Below, piece by piece: positions 7,856 to 14,704 of a stretch of 40,080 bases of DNA (position 1 is the first letter of the stretch; each line of letters starts with the position of its first letter). This DNA comes from Acuticoccus sp. I52.16.1 (lineage in GTDB: Bacteria; Pseudomonadota; Alphaproteobacteria; Rhizobiales; Amorphaceae). Both the position numbers and the translations under genes were made by a program. The DNA is taken from contig NZ_CP094830.1 in NCBI RefSeq assembly GCF_022865125.1, forward strand, positions 1-40,080, given 5' to 3'. The notes under the pieces are model-generated. The model worked only from the letters and a program-made list of their open reading frames with translations. It searched no databases and was not told the DNA's origin.

Positions 7856-8752
7856 ATGAATCTCGCCCAAATCATACTGATCGACGGCATTTCCTATGCC
7901 GGCTGGCTGTTCCTGGTCAGCATCGGCCTCACCCTCGTCTTCGGGGTGCTGCGCCTTCTCAACATCGCCCACGGCGGCTTCTACGCGCTGGGCGCGTACG
8001 TCGCGGCCTACGCCATCGGCCTCGCTGCGCAGAACGGGTTCGGGGTCGGCGTGCAGCTCCTCGTCGCGCTCGTCGGCGCGTGCGGGGTGGGCGGGCTCGT
8101 CGGCCTCCTGGTGGAGCGCACGGTGCTGCGCCGGCTCTACGACCACCCGGAGGTGCTGACCCTCTTCGCCACCTACGCCGTCTTCCTGATCCTCGAGGAC
8201 GTCACCAAGCTCGTCTTCGGCGGCCAGCCGATCTACGCGTTCCAGCCGCGCAACGCCTTCGGCATGGTCGACCTCGGCCCCCTCGCCTATCCGGTGTACG
8301 ACGTCGCCACCGTCGCGGTCGCGGCCCTCGTCGCCGCCGCGGTCTGGTTCGTGCTCAACCGCACCAAGACCGGCCGCTGCGTCATCGCCGTCGTCAACGA
8401 CCGCGAGATGGCCGCCTCCATGGGCGTCAACGTCACCGCGATCATGATCGGCACCTTCGTCGTCGGCACCGCGCTCGGCGCCTTCGCCGGGGCGATCACC
8501 GCGCCCAAGATCGCCGTCGCGCCCGGCATAGGCGTCGAGGTGGTGGTGCTGGCCTTCGCCGTCATCGTCATCGGCGGGCTGGGGTCGATCGGCGGGGCGG
8601 TCGTCGGCGCGCTCGTCGTCGGCATCGCCCGCGCGGCGGCGACGCACCTCGCGCCCGACTTCGCCGTCTTCGCGGTCTACGCCGCGATGGCCGTGGTGCT
8701 GACGATCCGGCCCTACGGCCTGTTCGCCCGCCCGATGGCCCGCAAGATCTAG
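7856..8752 (+). CDS. livH: HAAT-family ABC transporter permease (LivH class)
   Basis: A 298-residue inner-membrane permease with about eight hydrophobic segments. The segment GLTLVFGVLRLLNIAHGGFYALGAYV (about residues 24-49) is the LivH hallmark, and the cytoplasmic loop ending MAASMGVN and the GGLGSIGGAVVGAL segment near the C-terminus are typical. The ATG at 7856 begins the usual MNLAQ N-terminus; the open frame extends upstream but through the hairpin region, so that extension is rejected. It pairs with the LivM-type subunit that begins 10 bases after its stop. The symbol is by class; the substrate need not be a branched-chain amino acid. Confidence 0.9.
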   Translation: MNLAQIILIDGISYAGWLFLVSIGLTLVFGVLRLLNIAHGGFYALGAYVAAYAIGLAAQNGFGVGVQLLVALVGACGVGGLVGLLVERTVLRRLYDHPEVLTLFATYAVFLILEDVTKLVFGGQPIYAFQPRNAFGMVDLGPLAYPVYDVATVAVAALVAAAVWFVLNRTKTGRCVIAVVNDREMAASMGVNVTAIMIGTFVVGTALGAFAGAITAPKIAVAPGIGVEVVVLAFAVIVIGGLGSIGGAVVGALVVGIARAAATHLAPDFAVFAVYAAMAVVLTIRPYGLFARPMARKI

Positions 8753-8762
8753 AGGCGCCCGC

Positions 8763-9749
8763 ATGACCCGACTTTTCGATCCCACGATCATCCTCGTCGT
8801 CCTCGGCGCCGTCGCCCTGTCGTTCGCCGAGGGCGCGATGCCGGGCTGGGTCGTCTACATGACGCAGCTCGCCATCGCCGCCGCCCTCCCCGCGCTCGGC
8901 TGCATGATCATGCTGCGCTCGGGCCTCCTGTCGTTCGGCCAGGGGCTCTACTACTTCCTCGGCGCCTACGGCATCGCGCTGACGCAGGACCACCTCGGCC
9001 TGACGGACGCGTTCGCCGGCCTCGCCGTCGGCGTGCTCGCCTCCGTCGTGGTCGCCATCGTGATCGGCCTCTTCCTGGCGCGCTACCGCGGCATCTTCTT
9101 CGCGATGCTGACCCTGGCGCTGTCGATGGTGGTCTACGGCATCGCCATCAAGATGGACCTCTTCGGCCGCTCGGATGGGCTGAACGTCGCGCGCCTCTCC
9201 TACCTCGGCCTCACGCCGGGGCGCGAATGGGCCTCGGCCTCGCTGTTCTTCCTGTGCGTGTGGCTCTTCGCGCTGGCGGCGATCGCGACGCACCTCTACC
9301 TCACCTCCCGCTTCGGCAAGATGCTGTCGGCGATCCACGACAACGAGACGCGCGTCGAATATCTCGGCTGGTCGGTGCGCCATGCGGTCCACGTCAACTA
9401 CGTGGTCGCGGCGGTGCTCGGCAGCCTCGGCGGCGCGGTCGCGGCCGCCTCCGCCCGCTACGCCGACCCCAGCCTCGCCTACTGGACCACCTCGGGCGAG
9501 TTCGTCTTCATCGTCTTGATCTCGGGCCAGGCGAGCGTCCTCTCGCCGCTCTTCGGCTCGGCCTTCCTGGAGGTGCTGCGTGCCTACGCCTCGGCGCACT
9601 TCCCGGACGAATGGCAGCTCGTGCTCGGCGCCGTGATGCTCCTCATCATCCTCTTCCTCCCCAAGGGCCTTGGCCACCTCTTCGTCTTGGCCAAACGTGC
9701 CGTGGTGCGGCCCGCCGGCGCCGCCGAGCGAAAGGAGCGCGCCCGATGA
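8763..9749 (+). CDS. livM: HAAT-family ABC transporter permease (LivM class)
   Basis: A 328-residue second permease subunit. It has the LivM features LSFGQGLYYFLGAYGIAL near residue 60, the ARYRGIFFAMLTLALSMVVYG segment and the cytoplasmic coupling region YLTSRFGKMLSAIHDNETRVEYLGW. It ends four bases into the next ATPase gene (ATGA overlap), so it is translated together with it. It forms a heterodimeric channel with the preceding permease. Confidence 0.9.
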   Translation: MTRLFDPTIILVVLGAVALSFAEGAMPGWVVYMTQLAIAAALPALGCMIMLRSGLLSFGQGLYYFLGAYGIALTQDHLGLTDAFAGLAVGVLASVVVAIVIGLFLARYRGIFFAMLTLALSMVVYGIAIKMDLFGRSDGLNVARLSYLGLTPGREWASASLFFLCVWLFALAAIATHLYLTSRFGKMLSAIHDNETRVEYLGWSVRHAVHVNYVVAAVLGSLGGAVAAASARYADPSLAYWTTSGEFVFIVLISGQASVLSPLFGSAFLEVLRAYASAHFPDEWQLVLGAVMLLIILFLPKGLGHLFVLAKRAVVRPAGAAERKERAR

Positions 9750-10513
9750 CGCCTATCCTGGAATGCCGTGACATCGCCAAGTCCTTCGGCGGTTTCGCCG
9801 CGGCGAGCGGCATCGACCTGAAAGTCGGCGAGGGGGACATGGTCGGCGTCATCGGCTCCAACGGGGCCGGCAAGACGACGCTGATCAACATCGTCTCCGG
9901 CTACCTGAAGCCGACCAAGGGCAAGGTCTTCTTCCGCGGCGAGGACGTGACCGGGGTGCCGGCGCGGCGGCTCGCCCGCAAGGGCATCGCGCGGTCCTTC
10001 CAGGTGCCGCAGCTCTTCACCTCGGCGACCGCGCTCGAAAACATGATGATGGCGCTCGGCCTCGTCGCCCGCCCGCGCGGCGAGATCCTCGCCCGGTTCG
10101 ACGACGCCGCGCTGAAGGCCGCCGCACACGCGACGCTGGCCGAATACGGGATCGACGGTGCCGCCTCGAGCCTCGTCTCGGAGCTGCCGCAGGGGACGCG
10201 CAAGCTCCTCGACATCGCGATGGCGATGGCCGCCGAGCCGCGCCTGGTGCTCCTCGACGAGCCGACCAGCGGCGTCTCCAACGAGGAGAAGAACGACGTG
10301 ATGCAGCGCCTCGCCGAGCGGTTCCGCGCCCACGGCACGACCGTGGTCTTCATCGAGCACGACATGGACATCGTCGCACGCTTCGCCACCCGCGTCGTCG
10401 CGCTGACCGACGGCATGGTGATCGCCGACGGCACGCCGAGCGAAGTGTTCGCCCATGCCGAGGTGGCAAGCGTCATCGTCGGCACGCCGGTCGCCACGGG
10501 AGGAGAAGGCTGA
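9746..10513 (+). CDS. livG: HAAT-family ABC transporter ATP-binding protein (LivG class)
   Basis: A 255-residue ATPase. Walker A GSNGAGKT is at residues 37-44; the ARSFQVPQLFTSATALENMMMA segment is typical LivG, and Walker B is LVLLDEPTSGVS with a switch His in FIEHDMD. The signature motif is degenerate (LPQGTRKLLDIAMAMA instead of LSGGQ), a deviation also seen in other members of this class. The start at 9746 is supported by AAAGGAG at 9731-9737; longer in-frame starts lie inside livM. The stop overlaps the livF start (TGATG). Confidence 0.9.
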   Translation: MTPILECRDIAKSFGGFAAASGIDLKVGEGDMVGVIGSNGAGKTTLINIVSGYLKPTKGKVFFRGEDVTGVPARRLARKGIARSFQVPQLFTSATALENMMMALGLVARPRGEILARFDDAALKAAAHATLAEYGIDGAASSLVSELPQGTRKLLDIAMAMAAEPRLVLLDEPTSGVSNEEKNDVMQRLAERFRAHGTTVVFIEHDMDIVARFATRVVALTDGMVIADGTPSEVFAHAEVASVIVGTPVATGGEG

Positions 10514-11160
10514 TGCTGCGGCTCGACGACGTCTCCGTCTCCATCGCCGGCGCGGCGATCCTCCAGGGCGCCTCGCTGGAGGTGCCGGCGAACGCCTTCG
10601 TCGGCCTCGTCGGCCGCAACGGCGCCGGCAAGACGACGCTGATGCGCGCGGCCATGAACCTCGTCCCGGTCGACGGCGGCACCATCACCATCGCCGGCAC
10701 CGACACCACCCGCGCCGCGCCGCACGTCCATGCCCGCCAGGGCGTCGGCTACATGCCGGAGGACCGCCGCCTGGTCGCCGACTGGAGCGTCGACGACAAC
10801 GTGCGCCTGCCGGCCTGGGCCGCGCGCACGGCCGATGCCGAAGCGCGGGTGAAACGCATCTACGACCTGGTGCCGGAGGTGGAGAAGGTGCGAACCCGGC
10901 GCGCGATGCAGCTCTCCGGCGGGCAGCAGAAGCTGGTGGCCCTGGCGCGCGCGTTCGTCGCCGGCACGCGGCTGATGATCCTCGACGAGCCGTTCGAGGG
11001 GGTGGCGCCGGCGCTGGTACAGCGCCTCGTCGAGATCCTGTCGGCCCTGCGCCAGGAGGGCGACCACAGCGTCCTGATCTCCGAGTCGGACGCCCACCAC
11101 AGCACCGCCTTGGTCGACCGGGTCTATACGATCGAGCGCGGCCGCGTCTCGACCGCGTGA
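10513..11160 (+). CDS. livF: HAAT-family ABC transporter ATP-binding protein (LivF class)
   Basis: A 215-residue ATPase that completes the five-part importer. Walker A GRNGAGKT is at residues 34-41; VGYMPEDRRLV, signature LSGGQQKLVALARAF, Walker B LMILDEPFEGVAP and ISESDAHH follow. The last motif replaces the usual switch-His sequence VEQN and resembles a recognised LivF variant. It is somewhat shorter than the common 230-240 residues because the C-terminal tail is trimmed. It is the last gene of the operon and converges on repA, with only four bases between the stop codons and no obvious terminator. Confidence 0.88.
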   Translation: MLRLDDVSVSIAGAAILQGASLEVPANAFVGLVGRNGAGKTTLMRAAMNLVPVDGGTITIAGTDTTRAAPHVHARQGVGYMPEDRRLVADWSVDDNVRLPAWAARTADAEARVKRIYDLVPEVEKVRTRRAMQLSGGQQKLVALARAFVAGTRLMILDEPFEGVAPALVQRLVEILSALRQEGDHSVLISESDAHHSTALVDRVYTIERGRVSTA

Positions 11161-11164
11161 GGGA

Positions 11165-12214
11165 TCAGGGCGGCGCGCCGCGCAGCTCGTAGAACTTCGC
11201 GCAGAAGCGGATGAAGGCGAGTTCCGGCTTCTTCGGCGGCGCCTTTTGCGCGTTGGCGAGCCAGTCCCGCCATTCCTGCTCGATGTAGTAGGGATCCCAG
11301 CCGGGGGCGGCCTCGCGCGCCTCGTCGTAGGTGTCGCCGTCGAGGACGATGACGCGGATCCACTCCGGATAGGCGTCGACCTTCTTCATGGTCTGCCGGT
11401 TGAGGACGACGAGCTGGTCCTTCTCGCTGTCGAACACCAGGCGATAGTCCGGGATGTGGTTGTGCTCCTGGTCCTCGTCGACGATCTTGGTGACGAGGCG
11501 GCGGAACTCCTTGTCGGACGAATTCGACCCGCACTTGAGGCGCAGCTTGGTGAGCCCGATGCGCCACTCGTTGGACTGACCGCAGTGCTTGCGGGCGATC
11601 TCGTAGAGACGGCGCTCCAGAGGCTTGCGCAAGCGGAAATAATTGCGGTGCAGGGTCAGCACCTCACGACCCTTAATGGCGTTGAAGACCCAGTCCGACA
11701 GGCGCACCTCGATGTCCTGCATGCGCCCGTCGCGGGTCTGACGCACGACGTCGGCGCTCTCGACGAGGCCGAAGATGCGCGTCTGCTCGACACCGCCGGT
11801 GACGATGTTCGTGGTCACGGTGGTGCCGCGCAGGCGCTCCAGGGCGGCGATGAACTGCTCGTAGCCGCGCCCGTCGGTGCCGCGGTTGGTGGCGGCGAGG
11901 AAGTCACGCGCCTTGAAGCGCACGGTTTGCTCGATCTGCCGGCCTTCGTTGTAGGCGGCGATGACCTGGCTGATGCAGAAGATCAGGATATCGCGGTCGT
12001 GGACCGTGGCGACCCCTTTCACCGAGGGGGTGATTTCGATGAAATGGTCGCCGTTCTCGTAGCGGCGAATGCGGCGGTCCGGCTTGGTGGAGATCGAAAA
12101 GACGGGATGTTCCATCGACGCCATGTCGCCCTTCGGGGCAGCGTCGAATATATCGCAGACGAAGAAATCGCCTTGCTGCATCCGGTCGGGAAGGAGCGGC
12201 GTGTTATCACCCAC
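11165..12214 (-). CDS. repA: Plasmid replication initiator protein RepA (RPA family)
   Basis: A 349-residue replication initiator of the RPA family found on alphaproteobacterial plasmids. Recognisable segments are the N-terminal HPVFSISTKPDRRIRRYENGDHFIEITPS, DRDILIFCISQVIAAYNEGR, FLAATNRGTDGRGYEQFIAALERLRGT and LRKPLERRLYEIARKHCG, which together form the winged-helix DNA-binding part; the C-terminus is less conserved. The start is GTG at 12214-12212, supported by AGGAGG (12226-12221 on this strand) 6 bases upstream. The first iteron covers the first five codons and six more lie upstream, so RepA probably binds its own promoter region as well as the origin. No second rep gene is present, so this is the only initiator in the window. 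Confidence 0.92.
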   Translation of the reverse strand: MGDNTPLLPDRMQQGDFFVCDIFDAAPKGDMASMEHPVFSISTKPDRRIRRYENGDHFIEITPSVKGVATVHDRDILIFCISQVIAAYNEGRQIEQTVRFKARDFLAATNRGTDGRGYEQFIAALERLRGTTVTTNIVTGGVEQTRIFGLVESADVVRQTRDGRMQDIEVRLSDWVFNAIKGREVLTLHRNYFRLRKPLERRLYEIARKHCGQSNEWRIGLTKLRLKCGSNSSDKEFRRLVTKIVDEDQEHNHIPDYRLVFDSEKDQLVVLNRQTMKKVDAYPEWIRVIVLDGDTYDEAREAAPGWDPYYIEQEWRDWLANAQKAPPKKPELAFIRFCAKFYELRGAPP

Positions 12215-12374
12215 TGTTCGCCTCCTAACGTGTTTTTACCCACCGAACCGGAGAATCGTGCTTTTACCCACCGGCTCCTCGTAATCGTGTTATCACACAC
12301 GAAAGCATGGCGAACGTGTTTTTACACACTTTCCAACGTGCAACTACACACCGGAAAACGTGTCTTTACCCACC
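12200..12374. repeat. Plasmid origin: seven direct iterons
   Basis: Seven 15-16-base direct repeats of consensus CGTGTTTTTACCCACC start at 12200, 12229, 12257, 12286, 12315, 12337 and 12359. The start-to-start spacings are 29, 28, 29, 29, 22 and 22 bases. Variation is confined to the middle (TTTT, TATC, CTTT, AACT) and one base of the right end (CCCAC or CACAC), while CGTG and the AC at the right end never change. Direct repeats next to a rep gene are the standard initiator-binding array of a theta-replicating plasmid. The array lies between repA and the TAACAC repeats. Confidence 0.93.
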
Positions 12375-12427
12375 GCCGAGTCGAAATCCAACCATCGTTT
12401 CAATGCGTTATCGGCCGATTTTGCGGC

Positions 12428-12457
12428 TTAACACTGAATCTAACACCATTTAACACT
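12428..12457. repeat. Three TAACAC repeats in AT-rich DNA beside the iterons
   Basis: TAACAC occurs at 12429, 12441 and 12451 in the most AT-rich stretch near the origin. Short AT-rich direct repeats next to an iteron array are where iteron plasmids usually melt first, so this may be the unwinding element. No convincing DnaA box is visible. Confidence 0.45.
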
Positions 12458-12512
12458 AGGCCGGCGCCAGCAGCGTCGACCCGCATCCCATTTCGCTCGG
12501 GGCCTCGGCCGG

Positions 12513-12544
12513 GAATCGCCGGAGTCCTCCGATGTCTGCGATTC
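12513..12544. other. Composite inverted repeat between origin and oxidoreductase
   Basis: GAATCGC (12513-12519) pairs with GCGATTC (12538-12544), and immediately inside it CGGAG pairs with CTCCG around TC. A short element next to the larger hairpin at 12545-12585; role unknown. Confidence 0.35.
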
Positions 12545-12585
12545 GATGCCGCCCGTTCGCCATCGGCTGGTGAATGGACGGCATC
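12545..12585 (-). terminator. Long hairpin downstream of the oxidoreductase gene
   Basis: An 18-base arm (12545-12562) pairs with 12568-12585 around the loop TCGGC, with one mismatch and two G-U pairs on one strand. It starts 9 bases beyond the stop of the minus-strand oxidoreductase. There is no T-run, so it is a plausible but non-standard terminator that would shield the origin from read-through. Confidence 0.45.
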
Positions 12586-12594
12586 GCGATCCCG

Positions 12595-13911
12595 TCAGGC
12601 GGCGAGCTGGGGGCGCTCGGCATCTTCCATCGCGCGGCGGTAGGCGACCGTCGCGTCGCCGTCCTTCAACGCCACGTCACTCCAGCCGACGATCTCGCCC
12701 GCCTTCAGAGGACGGGTGAGGGTGACGTCCTGGGCCAGGCCGATCGGCAAGGCCCCTTCGCGCAGCGAGCGCTCCGCCGGGATCAGCTTGCCCCAGACGC
12801 AGTATCCGCCCTCGCCGTCCAGGGTTTCCCCGGCCGCGAGGTCGCGCTTGGCACACGCGACGGCGTCGCCCGTGAAGGCACGTGAGGATCCGGTGGCCTT
12901 GCCCTCGATGCCCGCCAGCAGGACCGACATGTTCAGCTCCAGCCCGATCATGTGGAACGGGCGATACATCGCCGCGAACTGGCCGGTGCTGTCGGTCGGC
13001 ATGCCGTACTGGCGGAAGCAGGCGGCGGCATAGTCGTTCGGGGCCTTCACCACGACGTAGACGCCCCAGCGCAGGTCGTTCATCACCGCGCGCCCGTCCG
13101 GCTCCATGGAGGTGACGACCTCGGTGATACCCTCTCGCTCCAGGACCCCGCCCAGTGCCTTGGGCCGCAGGACGTGCGCCAGATCGTGCGCACCGGAGGC
13201 CGGGAAGAGCAGCCCGTCGGACGGGACCCCCAGATCGCAGGCGTTGGCGATCGCCGCCATCTCGATGCCCGACTTCGTGCCGTCGACGAACGAGTTGAAC
13301 ATCTTCGGATTCATGCCGGCCTTCCGGGCGGCCTCGTCGGTCATGTTGTAGTGGGTCCAGACGGTGTCTGGCGTGGACTGGTGGAAGTGCAGCATATGCT
13401 TGGTGCCCTTCCCGGCCGCGGCGACGGTGAAGCCGCAGCAGCGCGCCCACTCCACCATCTCGGCGACGAGGGCGGGCTGGTCGCCGTAGGCCATCGAGTA
13501 GACCACGCCGGCCGCCCGCGCCTCCCTGGCGAGCGCCACGCCGGCCAGCACGTCCGCCTCGACGTTGACCATCACGACGTGCTTCCCCGCGGCGAAGGCG
13601 GCTCTGGCGTGGGCGACGCCGGCGCTGGGATGCCCCGTCGCCTCGATGACGACGTCCACGTCGTCGCGTGCCAGGGCTGTTCGGGCGTCGTCGGTATAAT
13701 GCGTCGCGGCGACGTGCTGGCCGTCCCAGCCGACGGCGCGGCAAGCGGCCTTGGCGGCGTCGACACGCAGGTCGGCGATGACCGTGACCTCGAGCCCTGG
13801 CGTCGTCGGCACCTGGCTGAGGAACATCGATCCGAACTTGCCGGCACCGATAAGGCAGACCCGCACCGGCCGATCCGCCGCGCGCGCCACGAGCTGATGA
13901 TAGAGAAACAT
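12595..13911 (-). CDS. NAD(P)-dependent oxidoreductase with C-terminal SAF domain (homoserine dehydrogenase-like)
   Basis: A 438-residue protein with an N-terminal Rossmann fold: CLIGAGKFGSMF (about residues 18-29) is the GxGxxG dinucleotide motif, and VIADLRVD holds the acidic residue after the second strand. The middle (VVIEATGHPSAGVAHARAAFAAGKHVVMVNVEAD) resembles homoserine dehydrogenase and Gfo/Idh proteins. The C-terminus (residues about 345-425, ending LKAGEIVGWSDV) is a SAF-type domain. Proteins of this architecture are often annotated only as SAF-domain oxidoreductases, and the substrate is unknown. GGGAGGA five bases before the ATG supports the start. It stands alone between the origin and the toxin-antitoxin pair, with its own hairpin downstream, and has no obvious pathway partner on this molecule. 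Confidence 0.82.
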   Translation of the reverse strand: MFLYHQLVARAADRPVRVCLIGAGKFGSMFLSQVPTTPGLEVTVIADLRVDAAKAACRAVGWDGQHVAATHYTDDARTALARDDVDVVIEATGHPSAGVAHARAAFAAGKHVVMVNVEADVLAGVALAREARAAGVVYSMAYGDQPALVAEMVEWARCCGFTVAAAGKGTKHMLHFHQSTPDTVWTHYNMTDEAARKAGMNPKMFNSFVDGTKSGIEMAAIANACDLGVPSDGLLFPASGAHDLAHVLRPKALGGVLEREGITEVVTSMEPDGRAVMNDLRWGVYVVVKAPNDYAAACFRQYGMPTDSTGQFAAMYRPFHMIGLELNMSVLLAGIEGKATGSSRAFTGDAVACAKRDLAAGETLDGEGGYCVWGKLIPAERSLREGALPIGLAQDVTLTRPLKAGEIVGWSDVALKDGDATVAYRRAMEDAERPQLAA

Positions 13912-13918
13912 GTCGGTC

Positions 13919-13946
13919 CTCCCGCCGTCTCTTATTTTGACGGGAG
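13919..13946 (-). promoter_or_regulatory. Inverted repeat just upstream of the oxidoreductase start
   Basis: CTCCC-CGTC (13919-13929, with two extra bases) faces GACGGGAG (13939-13946) around an AT-rich TCTTATTTT centre, immediately 5' of the gene and overlapping its ribosome site. It could be an operator or an mRNA hairpin affecting translation; no regulator for it is identified. Confidence 0.3.
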
Positions 13947-14006
13947 TTTATCATGCTAGTCGCAGATCGGGAGATCGATCTGACGTACGGCGTGGATCGC
14001 GCGGCG

Positions 14007-14387
14007 CTAAGACGCCGCCGTGTCCGGCACGAGGTCGTCGATCGTGACGTCCAGGGCTCGGGCGAGCTTGGCGAGCGTCGCCACGGAGCCGACGCTGCGG
14101 CCGGCCTCGATGTCGAGGATCTGGACGCGGTTGACGCCGGAGCGCTCCGCCAGGGCGCTGCCGGAAAGGCCGCGAAACTCGCGGAAGACCTTGAGCGGGC
14201 TCTCGCCGTCGAAGAGGCGGCGGGCGAATTCGCCCGGCAGGGCGACGTCCTCGCCACGGCGCAATGCCGCGAGCGCCTGGTCGGCCTCCACGATGTCGGC
14301 ATGGTCCTCGGCGAGGGTGCGCAGGCGCTCGTACTCGGCGCGCGGAATGCTGACCATCTCCATGGCGTCGCTGACGGACTTGTTCAT
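14007..14387 (-). CDS. XRE-family antitoxin of a RelE/HigB-type toxin-antitoxin pair
   Basis: A 126-residue protein with an N-terminal region (IPRAEYERLRTLAEDHADIVEADQALAALRRGED) like that of several antitoxins and a C-terminal Cro/C1-type helix-turn-helix (about residues 73-97, LSGSALAERSGVNRVQILDIEAGR). It should neutralise the toxin encoded directly upstream and repress the shared promoter. The start overlaps the toxin stop by four bases (ATGA), so translation is coupled. The toxin-first order with an HTH antitoxin second is that of higBA-like modules. On a plasmid it acts in post-segregational stabilisation, close to the replication and partition genes here. Confidence 0.88.
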   Translation of the reverse strand: MNKSVSDAMEMVSIPRAEYERLRTLAEDHADIVEADQALAALRRGEDVALPGEFARRLFDGESPLKVFREFRGLSGSALAERSGVNRVQILDIEAGRSVGSVATLAKLARALDVTIDDLVPDTAAS

Positions 14388-14635
14388 TCGTAGACGCTCC
14401 CGCGCGAGCCGACCTTGACGATGATGAGCACCTCGCCCTCGTCGCTCATGATGACGCGCCAGTCGCCCACCCGGAGCCGCAGGAAGGCCGTCCCGGTCAA
14501 CGTCCTGACGTTGTTGGCCAGGGAGGCCGGGTCCCTGGCATATTGCTCGATCTTGGCCACGATGCGCTCGCGATCGGTGCGCGGCATGCGGCCCAAGGTG
14601 CGGCGCGCATCCCGCAGATACGTGACCGTCTTCAT
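14384..14635 (-). CDS. RelE/ParE-superfamily toxin
   Basis: An 83-residue basic protein of the RelE fold, whose members usually cleave ribosome-bound mRNA (RelE/HigB) or poison gyrase (ParE). Visible family segments are the N-terminal helices (RRTLGRMPRTDRERIVAKIEQYARDP), the strand pair FLRLRVGDWRVIMSDEGEVLIIVKVGSRGSVYE with Arg54 and Arg59, and the C-terminal RGSVYE close to the RxxVY end of RelE proteins, which favours mRNA interferase activity. The gene comes before its antitoxin. The predicted promoter places the start of transcription at or one base from the ATG, so the mRNA may be leaderless. Complete and probably functional. Confidence 0.88.
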   Translation of the reverse strand: MKTVTYLRDARRTLGRMPRTDRERIVAKIEQYARDPASLANNVRTLTGTAFLRLRVGDWRVIMSDEGEVLIIVKVGSRGSVYE

Positions 14636-14641
14636 CGGCGG

Positions 14642-14670
14642 AATGTAGTTGCGTACGACACTGTAGTCAA
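14642..14670 (-). promoter_or_regulatory. Promoter of the toxin-antitoxin operon, probably leaderless
   Basis: On the minus strand TTGACT (14670-14665) and TACATT (14647-14642) are separated by exactly 17 bases. This matches sigma70 consensus at 5/6 and 4/6 positions. The expected transcription start falls on or beside the A of the toxin ATG (14635), and no ribosome site lies between. Confidence 0.6.
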
Positions 14671-14678
14671 GGACTACA
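14662..14678. promoter_or_regulatory. Operator-like palindrome over the -35 box of the toxin-antitoxin promoter
   Basis: TGTAGTC and GACTACA form a perfect 7-bp inverted repeat around AAG, overlapping the TTGACT box; a further half-like site TGTAGT lies at 14645-14650 over the -10 region. This is the expected binding site for the HTH antitoxin. Confidence 0.6.
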
Positions 14679-14704
14679 TGAATGGCCGCGGCAGGCCGGC
14701 GCGC

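Noticed and set aside
12200-12374. CRISPR-like array of short regularly spaced repeats
   Set aside because: The repeats are only 15-16 bases with 6-14-base spacers, vary internally, and adjoin a plasmid rep gene, so they are iterons.
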